Shown here in pieces: positions 1 to 8,320 of a stretch of 64,000 nt of DNA. Origin of the DNA: an uncultured Coriobacteriaceae bacterium (lineage in GTDB: Bacteria > Actinomycetota > Coriobacteriia > Coriobacteriales > Atopobiaceae); assembly GCA_902786015.1 (NCBI GenBank), contig CADAAU010000002.1, positions 246,296-310,295 on the forward strand, written 5' to 3'. The position numbers were made by a program, and so were the translations under genes. Position 1 is the first letter of the stretch; every line of letters begins with the position of its first letter. The notes below the pieces were generated by a model. The model was not told where the DNA came from. It searched no databases and saw only the letters and a program-made list of their open reading frames with translations.

Positions 1-1326
1 CTGCGTGATGACGTGACGTTTAGCAATGGGTCGCCCCTTACGTCATCCGACGTGCTCTATTCGTTTATACGTCTGCTCACCCATCCTAAGTCGTGCAACC
101 GCGATATTGTTCGAGATATCGAGGGGGCCAAGGAGCTCGAGTCGGGAGACTCCGACTATCTGGAGGGTTTTCGCCTGATTGATGACCATAACTTCTCCAT
201 TACGCTTCGCCAACCATTCTCAGCGTTTTTGGCGTGCTTATGCATGCCGGGAGCATCAATACTTGACCAAGAGACCACCGAGCTGGCAGGAGACAAGTTT
301 GGCCATGATCCTCAAAGCACCGTTGGAACGGGTCCGTTCGTACTGCGGTCGTGGAAGTCTGGTGCCGACATGGTGTTGACGGCAAATCCGACGTATTGGG
401 AGGGCGCGCTCGACCTCAAGGGCTTGCATTTGCGATTTGTGAACCATCCCGAAACACTTCGAAAGATGTATGACGATGGTCAACTCGACGTATTGAACTT
501 GGATGATTTGGGTGACCTATCTGAGTTCTTTATGCATGGTGACGTCTATGCAAAATACTTACGGGACGCTCAGCATATTGGCATAGACTACATAGCTTTG
601 AACGAGTCGATAAAACCGCTTGGCGACGTGCGTGTACGCAAGGCGTTGCAGCTTGCCCTCGACCGGCAGACGCTGCTAGAGGCTGTATATGGGGGTGATG
701 GCAAAGTGGAGAACGGGATTTATCCACATGGTCTGTTGGGCTTTAACCCCAATCTTGAGCCAATTCCCTACGACGAAGAGCAAGCCAAATCACTGCTGTC
801 CGAGGCTGGTTATGCGGACGGTTTCGACCTTGCAGTGAGCCTTCGCGCAACTACCACCAAACGACAGCGCGAACTTATGAATATGGTCAAGGTAATGTGG
901 GAGAAGGTTGGGGTTCGCACGAGCATTGAGGTCTTGAGCGAAGATGAGTTTATGAGTCGGCGAAAGGGCGGCAAGCTTGCCTGTTACACGGCAACATGGG
1001 CGGCAGACTACGACGATCCCGACAACTTCGTGTATACATTCTTTGGGTCGAAGGAAAACGCCGCCAACCGGAGCATTTGCTATACGAACGAGGATGTTAT
1101 GAAGCGCGTTCGTGCCGCGCGGTCAATCGTCGACGAGGAGGAACGGATTAAGGAATACGACGATTTGGAGCGTATCATCGTGCACGATGATGCCGCTTGG
1201 ATACCCCTGTTTTCCAAAACTCGCCATTACGTGATTTCCGACAGGCTCCAGAACTTTACCGTGTCGTGGAACGGCTGGTTCGAGACAAGCTACAAGTACA
1301 TGTCCATCAAAGATTCGCAGAACTAG
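1..1326 (+). CDS. ABC transporter substrate-binding protein, family 5 (5' end outside window)
   Basis: The frame is open from the first base (it reads LRDDVTFSNGSPLTSSDV), so the gene starts upstream and only about 441 C-terminal residues are visible. This stretch is typical of SBP_bac_5 (peptide/nickel/oligopeptide-binding) proteins: 'FSNGSPLTSSDVLYSF', then 'GTGPFVL', 'VRKALQLALDRQTL' and the C-terminal 'DDAAWIPLF'. Such proteins deliver peptides or similar solutes to an ABC permease at the cell surface. The signal peptide cannot be seen. The next gene, a membrane diguanylate cyclase, starts 11 bp after the stop, and no permease gene follows. The binding protein may therefore serve a sensor rather than (or besides) a transporter; this is inference. 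The ligand cannot be told from sequence. Confidence 0.9.
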   Translation: MRDDVTFSNGSPLTSSDVLYSFIRLLTHPKSCNRDIVRDIEGAKELESGDSDYLEGFRLIDDHNFSITLRQPFSAFLACLCMPGASILDQETTELAGDKFGHDPQSTVGTGPFVLRSWKSGADMVLTANPTYWEGALDLKGLHLRFVNHPETLRKMYDDGQLDVLNLDDLGDLSEFFMHGDVYAKYLRDAQHIGIDYIALNESIKPLGDVRVRKALQLALDRQTLLEAVYGGDGKVENGIYPHGLLGFNPNLEPIPYDEEQAKSLLSEAGYADGFDLAVSLRATTTKRQRELMNMVKVMWEKVGVRTSIEVLSEDEFMSRRKGGKLACYTATWAADYDDPDNFVYTFFGSKENAANRSICYTNEDVMKRVRAARSIVDEEERIKEYDDLERIIVHDDAAWIPLFSKTRHYVISDRLQNFTVSWNGWFETSYKYMSIKDSQN

Positions 1327-1337
1327 GGGATGTCCGC

Positions 1338-3044
1338 ATGCACTCGTTGCGAGTAAAAATCGCAGCAATAACCGCCTTGGCCATCGTGGCTAGCTTCGCG
1401 ACCTTCTTTGGACTGAGTCTTCTTACCATCGGAGGCAACGTTGAGCGGGAGTCTGTCGAAAAGATGCATTTGCTGAGCGAAAATGCGCGGCAATCGCTTG
1501 ACGATAGCCTCGACAGTATTGCGCAGTCGGTCGAGATGTCCGCACGGCTCGCCACCGATTCGCTTGACGGGGTGACTCTGGTGGAGTGTGGCTTCGACAA
1601 GGAGCCCCAAGATCGTACCCCGGAGCAGGCTAAGCGTCTGGACGTCTATCTGCGCGATCGCAGCGCTCAGATTCGCAACTCGACTAGGAGCTTCGCAGAC
1701 TACACCAAGGACGTTGTTTCGTTTGTGTATTGCGTCAGTCCCGATATAGGCGATCCAGATTTGGGGTTCTTCTATACGCGCATAGGAAAGGCCGGATTTG
1801 AGGAGCGGACGTCGCCGGATGCGCGGAAGCTCGATCCCGCCGATAAAGACCACAACGCATGGTATTTTACGCCCATAGAGCGAGGTGGTCCCTCATGGGT
1901 GGGACCCTATAAGTCCAGACCGCTTGATGACGCTCTTTTTGAGTCGTACTTTACTCCCATTTATAAGGCGGGTACGTTCATAGGCGTCCTCGGTATGGGT
2001 GTTCCGCTCGAGACATTGATTTCCAAAATTCGCTCTATAGACGTCTACGAGACGGGTTTCGCATGTCTGCTGGATGCCCAAGGAAACATCCTCTATCATC
2101 CTTCGATGGAGGCAAATGCGACTACCGACTTCCTGACGCACGAAATCATGGATACCTTTGCCAATGAGCGGGATAGCGGAGACCGCCTGCTTCGATACCA
2201 AAAGAACGGTGAGTTGTGGCAGCTTTCGTTTTCCACGCTCAGCAACGGGATGCGGCTTGCTGTCTGCGCGCCGGTGGGAGAGATCACTGAATCGTGGCGC
2301 CATTTGTCCACGTCCATTGCTTTTGTGGCCGCACTCTTCTTGATGCTGTTCATTCCAGGTGCATTGATTGCCATGCGGGAGGTTAGCAAGCCGCTTCAGC
2401 GACTGAGCTTTGCGGCGCAGGAGCTCGCGGCGGGCGACTACGATGTGGAACTCGATTACGAAGGGCAAGATGAGGTGGGCGTGCTAACGGCGTCGTTTAA
2501 GCGCATGCGAGATGATTTGCGTGCCTACATCAGCGACCTCAACAGCCGTGCCTATGTGGATGCCCTCACGCACGTAAAGAATCAAGGCTCCTTCGAACTG
2601 TACAGTGACCGTCTTAACGACGCTATTCGGGACATGGCATCCAACGATGAACCTCTGTTTGCGCTCGTGATGTTTGACTGCAACAAGCTCAAGGACATCA
2701 ACGACCAATATGGACACGAATGCGGAGATGTGTATTTGCAAACCGCTAGTCGGCTCATCTGCCAAATATACGCTCACAGTCCCGTGTTTCGCGTGGGCGG
2801 TGATGAGTTCGTGGTCTTACTCCAAGACCGGGATTACGAGAACCGCGAGCAGCTGCTTGCTGAGTTCGATTCGTCAAAGGACGAGGTTAATGCCCGAACG
2901 AGCAACCGTTGGCAACAAGTGGACATCGCCAAAGGCATGGCAACGTATCGTTGTGGAGAGGATTCTACGGTGGAAGAGGTGCTCCGCAGAGCCGATGTCC
3001 GCATGTACGAAGACAAACGTCGGGGTTCGGGGACCGTACGCTGA
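1338..3044 (+). CDS. Membrane diguanylate cyclase (dCache-HAMP-GGDEF)
   Basis: 568 residues from the ATG at 1338, preceded by AGGGG at about 7 bp; the open frame extends further upstream but into the previous gene. An N-terminal membrane helix (about residues 7-29) is followed by an extracellular dCache-like sensor (about 30-320, with 'AWYFTPIERGGPSW' and 'GVLGMGVPLETL'), a second helix (about 325-350), a HAMP segment ('VSKPLQRLSFAAQELAAGDY') and a GGDEF domain with the intact 'RVGGDEFVVLL' signature. It should make c-di-GMP from two GTP in response to an external ligand. No RxxD inhibitory site is visible just before GGDEF, so product inhibition may be absent. It is probably co-transcribed with the preceding binding protein. 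Confidence 0.93.
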   Translation: MHSLRVKIAAITALAIVASFATFFGLSLLTIGGNVERESVEKMHLLSENARQSLDDSLDSIAQSVEMSARLATDSLDGVTLVECGFDKEPQDRTPEQAKRLDVYLRDRSAQIRNSTRSFADYTKDVVSFVYCVSPDIGDPDLGFFYTRIGKAGFEERTSPDARKLDPADKDHNAWYFTPIERGGPSWVGPYKSRPLDDALFESYFTPIYKAGTFIGVLGMGVPLETLISKIRSIDVYETGFACLLDAQGNILYHPSMEANATTDFLTHEIMDTFANERDSGDRLLRYQKNGELWQLSFSTLSNGMRLAVCAPVGEITESWRHLSTSIAFVAALFLMLFIPGALIAMREVSKPLQRLSFAAQELAAGDYDVELDYEGQDEVGVLTASFKRMRDDLRAYISDLNSRAYVDALTHVKNQGSFELYSDRLNDAIRDMASNDEPLFALVMFDCNKLKDINDQYGHECGDVYLQTASRLICQIYAHSPVFRVGGDEFVVLLQDRDYENREQLLAEFDSSKDEVNARTSNRWQQVDIAKGMATYRCGEDSTVEEVLRRADVRMYEDKRRGSGTVR

Positions 3045-3074
3045 GTCGTTCTGAGCACAGGCGCATAACCCTGC

Positions 3075-3092
3075 CCCCGCTCACATGCGGGG
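3075..3092 (+). terminator. Possible weak terminator hairpin
   Basis: A perfect 6-bp stem CCCCGC/GCGGGG with a 6-nt loop lies 30 bp after the cyclase stop. There is no clear T-run after it, so termination is uncertain. Confidence 0.35.
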
Positions 3093-3176
3093 CCGCTCGA
3101 GCCAGATGCCCTCGCCCTATTCCTCTGCATTTCGTATATTATGAACATATACTTGCAAGGCGAGCGGAAGACCATT

Positions 3177-4595
3177 ATGGAAAACAAATCTAAGCAGCGC
3201 CAGATCCGGGCCTTTTTAATAGTGAATGTGCTGATCGGGCTTAGCGCTATTCAATGTCTTGTTGATATGTGCTATGTGATTGGGCACATCTCGAACGCCG
3301 AGATTGCATACGCAGACGTCATCGTGACCGTGGCGACGTTGCTCGACACGTTGTTTCGAGTGCTTCTTGTCGCGAAGGCATTTGCCCTGTACAGAGGAAA
3401 GAAGGCAGATACCTTAGATGCCGTAAACATGTGCCAGAGTCTCGCCATCGCCGCAGCGGGCCTGTGCATTATCGATTGGGTCGTGGATGCGCTTGCCGAC
3501 AACTACATAGACGGGGCGAGTCTTGCTACGACGGTGGTTACGGTCATCGTGATTGCTGCTTACTATCGCGTTGTGAATGGTTTGAGTCACAGTACGTTTT
3601 GGGATGGGATTCGTGTGAATCCTCGGCTGGAGCCGTACCTATCGGTTGGCGAGGTCGCTACGGAGCTGGCCCTCGACGAGGAATCGGGCCGGTTGCGTCC
3701 GCTGAAGCCGGGCGAGGAAGCGACCGTGATGGTGCTTACGACCGACGAGTATCTTGACCAGGCCCCCGCATACATAATCCAGCAGATTCTGCACTCGCTG
3801 AACGACGTGCGCAGGAGCTCGTGTATCCAGCTTGGCGATATCGTGTTTGGCAACGTGTTCATACCGGAGGAAGTCCAACGAGCGGCAGGCTTCGAGGCCG
3901 ACGACGACCTTGGCTTTTCATATCAGTTCCTCAATGGGAGGTTAACGCTCGTGATGCCAGAAGAGGGGCTTGAGCGAGTCTTCTTGGCCCAGTCGCTTGT
4001 GGACCAGTATCTAGACAAGAGCACTGGAATTTCGTTCATTCCCGAGATGATCGTAATGTTGGTGGTGCGCATCTCCAATTGGATTCGCGAGTACGAAAGC
4101 AGGCTGGCAAAGCTTGAGGAGCACCTCAATGACGACCTATACGAGATGCCCAAGGGATTCTCGGAGTTCATCGGCAATGCTCGTCGCGAATTGGGTGCCA
4201 TACAGGCATTTTGTCGCCAGACGGGAGACATGCTGGAAGACCTCACGCAGGTTGCTCACGCTGGCGGAAACGAGCGGGCAGCACGTCAGTGTGCCACCAT
4301 ATCGCGTCAAATCGCACGGCTTGCTTTGGATGCCGAAGATGTGCGCGACTTTGCGGGCGAGATTCGCGCGGGATATCAGGAACGCATAGAAGTGCAGCAG
4401 AACAACGTGATGTCGATGCTTACGATCGTAGAGACGGTCTTTACGCCACTCGCGCTCGTTACTGGTTGGTATGGCATGAACTTCGTGAACATGCCAGAAC
4501 TCCGACATCCGGACGCTTACTTCATCGTCGCGGCAATTCTTATCTTCTTCATTGCCGCCGAGTTCTCCTTCTTTAAGCGTCGCAGATGGTTCTAA
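3177..4595 (+). CDS. CorA-like divalent cation channel protein with extra N-terminal membrane domain
   Basis: 472 residues from the ATG at 3177 (GGAAG about 6 bp upstream); an in-frame ATG at 3141 lacks a ribosome site. The C-terminal half is CorA-like: a long helical 'willow' region ending in 'VETVFTPLALVTGWYGMNF', where YGMNF is the family's selectivity signature, then a last helix and a basic tail 'FFKRRRWF'. Unusually, about 140 N-terminal residues form roughly four hydrophobic helices (for example 'AFLIVNVLIGLSAIQCL' and 'ATTVVTVIVIAAYY') before the cytosolic CorA domain; standard CorA has only the two C-terminal helices. Mg2+ or other divalent transport is expected from the family. The role of the added helices is unknown. 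Confidence 0.8.
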   Translation: MENKSKQRQIRAFLIVNVLIGLSAIQCLVDMCYVIGHISNAEIAYADVIVTVATLLDTLFRVLLVAKAFALYRGKKADTLDAVNMCQSLAIAAAGLCIIDWVVDALADNYIDGASLATTVVTVIVIAAYYRVVNGLSHSTFWDGIRVNPRLEPYLSVGEVATELALDEESGRLRPLKPGEEATVMVLTTDEYLDQAPAYIIQQILHSLNDVRRSSCIQLGDIVFGNVFIPEEVQRAAGFEADDDLGFSYQFLNGRLTLVMPEEGLERVFLAQSLVDQYLDKSTGISFIPEMIVMLVVRISNWIREYESRLAKLEEHLNDDLYEMPKGFSEFIGNARRELGAIQAFCRQTGDMLEDLTQVAHAGGNERAARQCATISRQIARLALDAEDVRDFAGEIRAGYQERIEVQQNNVMSMLTIVETVFTPLALVTGWYGMNFVNMPELRHPDAYFIVAAILIFFIAAEFSFFKRRRWF

Positions 4596-4705
4596 CCGAT
4601 TGGATGGATAGCAAAGACGATCCGATATGCGTTTTGCCGCTCGCTCTCTTTGTCATCCGTATTGTGCTATAGTTCTTCCATTACATGACGGAGGAAGGCC
4701 AAATC

Positions 4706-5302
4706 ATGGAGTTCGTGGACGTAGACAACAGACATGAAGTTGCCAGTCGTATCCGCTCGTTGCGCGAGGACAATGACTTTAGCATCGAGGAGATGGCCCA
4801 GGCCACGGGACGTTCTGCCGAAGAATACGCCGCCCGCGAGTCCGGCAAGATGGATCTTACCTTTACGTTTGTGTACAAGTGTGCACTCAAGCTCGGGGTG
4901 GACGTCGTGGAACTTCTTACGGGCGAGAGCCCGCGCCTTCGCCACTACGAGGTGGTCCGTGCCGGAGAAGGCCTTCCGCTCGAGCGTCATACTGACTTTC
5001 ATTACCTACACAAAGCCCCGCACTTCCGCAATCGTCTGGGCGAGACGTTCCTCGTGGATGTTCCGTTCCAGCAAGAGAGCCAGCATGAGCCCATCCACCT
5101 CTCGTACCACGAGGGACAAGAGATGGATTTCGTGCTCAAGGGTCGCCTTCGCTTCCGCTTTGAGGATCACTTCGAGGAGGCTGGTCCTGGCGACACACTG
5201 TTCTACGATTCTGGACGCGGGCATGGCATGATTGCCATCGGTGGCGAGGATGCTCAGATTTTGGCTGTTGTTTTTAGGCCGCAGGGAAACGAGATTATCT
5301 AG
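4706..5302 (+). CDS. XRE-family regulator with C-terminal cupin domain
   Basis: 198 residues. The ATG at 4706 follows GGAGGAAGG at 7 bp and is preferred over the in-frame ATG at 4685, which lies upstream of that site. Residues about 10-65 form a helix-turn-helix ('VASRIRSLREDNDFSIEEMA'), and residues about 110-190 a cupin barrel ('HEGQEMDFVLKGRLRF', 'GPGDTLFYDSGRGHGM'). This is the HTH-cupin architecture of one-component regulators that sense small ligands. It lies directly upstream of an acyl-CoA synthetase, separated by a leader with three hairpins, so that gene is the likely target. The ligand is unknown. Confidence 0.88.
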   Translation: MEFVDVDNRHEVASRIRSLREDNDFSIEEMAQATGRSAEEYAARESGKMDLTFTFVYKCALKLGVDVVELLTGESPRLRHYEVVRAGEGLPLERHTDFHYLHKAPHFRNRLGETFLVDVPFQQESQHEPIHLSYHEGQEMDFVLKGRLRFRFEDHFEEAGPGDTLFYDSGRGHGMIAIGGEDAQILAVVFRPQGNEII

Positions 5303-5328
5303 GCATCGTCCCCTTCTTGGGACGGTGC
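5303..5328 (+). terminator. Hairpin just after the XRE-cupin stop
   Basis: A 10-bp stem starts at the base after the stop codon: GCATCGTCCC pairs with GGGACGGTGC with one G-U pair and a 6-nt loop. No T-run follows. It may be an attenuator, an mRNA-stabilising structure or a factor-dependent terminator. Confidence 0.5.
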
Positions 5329-5345
5329 CGTTAAGCAAAGAACAC

Positions 5346-5400
5346 CACGCCGCAGGTGGCGTGCGTCGCGGCCGGCTGGCCGCGTCTGCTGTTTGTTGTT
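5346..5400 (+). promoter_or_regulatory. Structured leader before the acyl-CoA synthetase
   Basis: Two further perfect hairpins sit in the 134-bp gap: CACGCC/GGCGTG (5346-5363) and CGCGGCC/GGCCGCG (5367-5384). The second is followed by the T-rich stretch TCTGCTGTTTGTTGTT, which makes it look like an intrinsic terminator. Together with the hairpin at 5303 this suggests either termination after the regulator or attenuation of the synthetase. No known riboswitch class was recognised. Confidence 0.45.
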
Positions 5401-5436
5401 ACTTGATGATAATCTCTGTGTAAAGGAAACCTAATC

Positions 5437-7230
5437 ATGCGATATTTGAACGAGAACTACCTGTCCGAAAGCCGCGATCGCACGGGCCAAGTTGTGCATC
5501 TGTCCCTGCATTATCCCAAGACCTTCAACTGGGCATACGACGTGGTGGACAACATTGCCGAGGCAGAGCCCGATCGACCGGCGATGCTCTGGCTCAATCC
5601 GGAGGGGGAGGAGCACCGGTTCTCGTTTGGCGAGATGAAGTTCTGGTCTGACAAATGCGCGAACTTCCTCGTGTCTCAAGGCATACGAAAAGGCGATGCG
5701 GTGCTCGTCATACTTCGTCGTCATTACCAGTTTTGGATCGTCGCGCTCGCGCTGCACAAGATTGGGGCCCTGCTTGTGCCGGCGACGTTCATGTTGCGTG
5801 AGCATGACCTTGAGTACCGTCTTTCCTCTGCGGGAATCAAGGCTGTCGTCTGCACCGATGCGGGAACGATTGCCGATGTGGTGGACGCCGTGGCTCCCAA
5901 CTGCCCCGAACTCGAGAAAAAGATTATCGTTGCGGCCGGAGGTGCCGGCCTTGCGGTGGACCAGCCCGGCTTTGACCCACAGGTTCACCGTGCTCTGAGC
6001 GGACCCGAACACATATGCGAGCTCGTGAGCGACCGCGAAGGCTGGGTCGACTTCAACTCGGGGGTGCGGGCGGCGAGCGACTTTTGGGGACGTATTTCCA
6101 CAACGGTCGACGAGCCCATGATCATGTACTTCTCGAGTGGAACGTCGGGCAACCCAAAGATGGTGCTCCACAACTATACTTACGCGCTTGCGCATACGAT
6201 TACCGCTAAACTCTGGCACAACGTTCTGGGTGACGGCGGCCTGCACTTTACCATTGCCGATACCGGTTGGGGCAAAGCCGTATGGGGCAAGTTCTATGGC
6301 GCTTGGACCATGGAGTCGCGGATTCTGGTGTATGACTTCGACCGATTCCATGCCAACGACATCCTAAGGCTCATTGACGATCATGGCGTCACCACGCTGT
6401 GCTGCCCTCCGACGATGTATCGACTCATGATGCGCGACATGATGCACCCCGAGACGCCTATGCCCAAGCTCACGTCCCTCGTGTATTGCACGACGGCAGG
6501 CGAGGCGCTCAATCCCGATTTGTATGACTATTGGAAACAGCGCACGGGACTGACGATTTACGAGGGCTTTGGACAGACGGAGACGCCGCTTACCATTGCG
6601 AACCTCAATGGGTCTCATCCCAAACCTGGCTCCATGGGTCGCATCGTCCCGCTGTACGACGTGAGGATTCTGCGCGAGGACGGCACTGAGTGCGAAGACG
6701 GCGAGACGGGCGAGATTTGCATTCGCTACGACGAAGACAACCCACCCGAGGGCATCATGATGGAGTACTATCGCGATGCCGAGAAGACCGCAGAGGCGAT
6801 TCATGACGGCTGGTATCACACGGGAGACACTGCCTGGCGCGACGAGGATGACTGCCTGTGGTACGTTGGCCGCAACGACGACGTTATAAAGAGCTCGGGA
6901 TACCGTATTGGGCCGTTCGAAATCGAGAGCGTCCTGCTACAGCATGATGCCGTGCGGGAATGCGCCGTCACGGGCGTGCCCGATCCGGTGCGCGGGAAAG
7001 CTGTGAAGGCTACCATCGTGCTCCACTCCGCATACGAGGCGTCTCCCGAGCTTACGCGTGAGCTGCAGAATTTTGTCAAACGCGAAACGGCGCCGTATAA
7101 GTACCCGCGAATCATTGACTACGTGGACGAGCTGCCAAAGACGGTCAACGGCAAGATTCGTCGCGCGGCCATTCGCAAGGCAGACGAAGAGTCGAAGACG
7201 ATTCACGACAAACGAGACGGCCTCATCTAG
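5437..7230 (+). CDS. AMP-forming acyl-CoA synthetase
   Basis: 597 residues; TAAAGGAAAC precedes the ATG. This is an ANL-superfamily adenylate-forming enzyme with all signatures: P-loop 'YFSSGTSGNPKMV' (about residues 229-241), 'EGFGQTETP' (about 379), 'YHTGDTAWRDEDDCLWYVGR' (about 461) and the C-terminal catalytic lysine motif 'PKTVNGKIRR' (about 567). It activates a carboxylic acid to acyl-AMP and then acyl-CoA. Overall it resembles medium-chain or acetyl-type synthetases (ACSM/Acs-like), but substrate length cannot be assigned by eye. The XRE-cupin regulator gene immediately upstream, on the same strand, is the likely controller. Confidence 0.92.
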   Translation: MRYLNENYLSESRDRTGQVVHLSLHYPKTFNWAYDVVDNIAEAEPDRPAMLWLNPEGEEHRFSFGEMKFWSDKCANFLVSQGIRKGDAVLVILRRHYQFWIVALALHKIGALLVPATFMLREHDLEYRLSSAGIKAVVCTDAGTIADVVDAVAPNCPELEKKIIVAAGGAGLAVDQPGFDPQVHRALSGPEHICELVSDREGWVDFNSGVRAASDFWGRISTTVDEPMIMYFSSGTSGNPKMVLHNYTYALAHTITAKLWHNVLGDGGLHFTIADTGWGKAVWGKFYGAWTMESRILVYDFDRFHANDILRLIDDHGVTTLCCPPTMYRLMMRDMMHPETPMPKLTSLVYCTTAGEALNPDLYDYWKQRTGLTIYEGFGQTETPLTIANLNGSHPKPGSMGRIVPLYDVRILREDGTECEDGETGEICIRYDEDNPPEGIMMEYYRDAEKTAEAIHDGWYHTGDTAWRDEDDCLWYVGRNDDVIKSSGYRIGPFEIESVLLQHDAVRECAVTGVPDPVRGKAVKATIVLHSAYEASPELTRELQNFVKRETAPYKYPRIIDYVDELPKTVNGKIRRAAIRKADEESKTIHDKRDGLI

Positions 7231-7289
7231 CAAATGTGTGCGTAATAACGACAGCGGTGTGTCCATGTCCGTCCACAACGAAGTGCCAG

Positions 7290-7465
7290 ATCCTTCAGGT
7301 GCCATGGACAAGCGCCGTGCTCGAACAGTCCTCGCTCCCGGGAGGGGCTCGGGGTATGTCCCCGTGCTCAGACAGTCCTCGGCTTCGCCTGCGGAACTGC
7401 GCGCGGGGACAAACCCCGAGCCCCGCTCGCTGCGGAACCGCGCGGCTGCTTTCCATGGCGCTTCT
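7290..7465. repeat. Large imperfect intergenic palindrome, repeat type 1 copy A
   Basis: The 287-bp gap has no gene. It is bounded by GGTGCCATGGACAAGC and GCTTTCCATGGCGC in inverse orientation. Inside are nested inverted parts: GTGCTCGAACAGTCCTCG with its variant GTGCTCAGACAGTCCTCG, GGGGCTCGGGG, and the matching CCCCGAGCCCC. A shorter relative lies at 42561-42634. It looks like a REP/MITE-type element or a strong bidirectional structure. Confidence 0.65.
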
Positions 7466-7517
7466 TTGGAGGCGAGCCGTTGTTCCTGCGTGCGATACGA
7501 GAAGGACTTTTGGGTAG

Positions 7518-8036
7518 TTAGCCGAGTCGGTTCTCGACGAACGCGATGCCGGTTTCGTTGAGGCAGAAGGTCTTGCGCGACCGTTGTCCCTCACCAAGCC
7601 GTCCGAGTTCGGCGACCATGGGTTCTGCTGCCTTCACGGCGTTGGTGAGGACGATGGATATCGAGCTTATCTTGACGTCGATGGACTTGAGTAGCTTGTT
7701 GGTCTCGGAGGCCTTCCACGAGTCGCGGCCTTCGTACTTCTCGATCCAGTAGCCGGCGACAACTGCCTTCTGCGCGCCAGTCTTTGGTGCAACCGCGTCA
7801 TACAGTTCGGAGAAGGACGAGATGGGTTCCGGTTCGACGGCACCCTCGCTTATAGGCTTGTGGGCAAGGGCGTCGATTTGTGAACTGGTTTCGTTCGTGT
7901 CGGCTTGCGATACTGTCTCTTGCGCGGTATAGTCGACAAGCCAAGCGGCAACACGTCTCTTTTCTGATTTAGAGAGGTCGGCGACAGCATCGGCGATGGC
8001 TTGCATGGCAACAAATTCTGGCAGAATGTTGGACAT
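7518..8036 (-). CDS. Hypothetical protein, 172 aa
   Basis: The reverse-strand gene has GGAG 8 bp before the ATG and a TATAAT-like -10 about 35 bp upstream (see 8069-8074). I do not recognise the family. The N-terminal 40 residues are helical ('MQAIADAVADLSKSEKRRVAAWLVDY'), followed by a low-complexity acidic linker and a conserved-looking core 'GAQKAVVAGYWIEKYEGRDSWKASETNKLLKS'. The end 'LTNAVKAAEPMVAELGRLGEGQRSRKTFCLNETGIAFVENRLG' resembles a winged-helix-like module. It has no signal peptide or membrane segment, so it is probably cytosolic. It stands alone between a repeat element and a divergent DUF4012 gene. Confidence 0.8.
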   Translation of the reverse strand: MSNILPEFVAMQAIADAVADLSKSEKRRVAAWLVDYTAQETVSQADTNETSSQIDALAHKPISEGAVEPEPISSFSELYDAVAPKTGAQKAVVAGYWIEKYEGRDSWKASETNKLLKSIDVKISSISIVLTNAVKAAEPMVAELGRLGEGQRSRKTFCLNETGIAFVENRLG

Positions 8037-8068
8037 AGGTAATCTCCGCTCGCTATAGGAATAAAACC

Positions 8069-8074
8069 ATTATA
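8069..8074 (-). promoter_or_regulatory. Putative -10 box for the 172-aa gene
   Basis: Read on the reverse strand, TATAAT lies about 33-38 bp upstream of the start codon in a very AT-rich stretch (about 8055-8130). No convincing -35 was identified. Confidence 0.4.
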
Positions 8075-8320
8075 AATAATATCAAAGCAGTTTATATTTA
8101 AGCAAACAGATTAATCAATGTAAACATATACTGGATGTAAACAAAGAGAAGTGAGAGACGCATATTCTCAAGCCTCCCTTGATGTCTTGTGCGGGTTTGA
8201 CGGGCGTTTTGTCGGCGGTGGCCATTCAACGATACAATCGTGCGACATGGGATGTACCGCCGTCGCTTCGACGGCTCGACCAAATGAAGCCTGCATGTTC
8301 CCATCGGGGGGAGACGAGTG

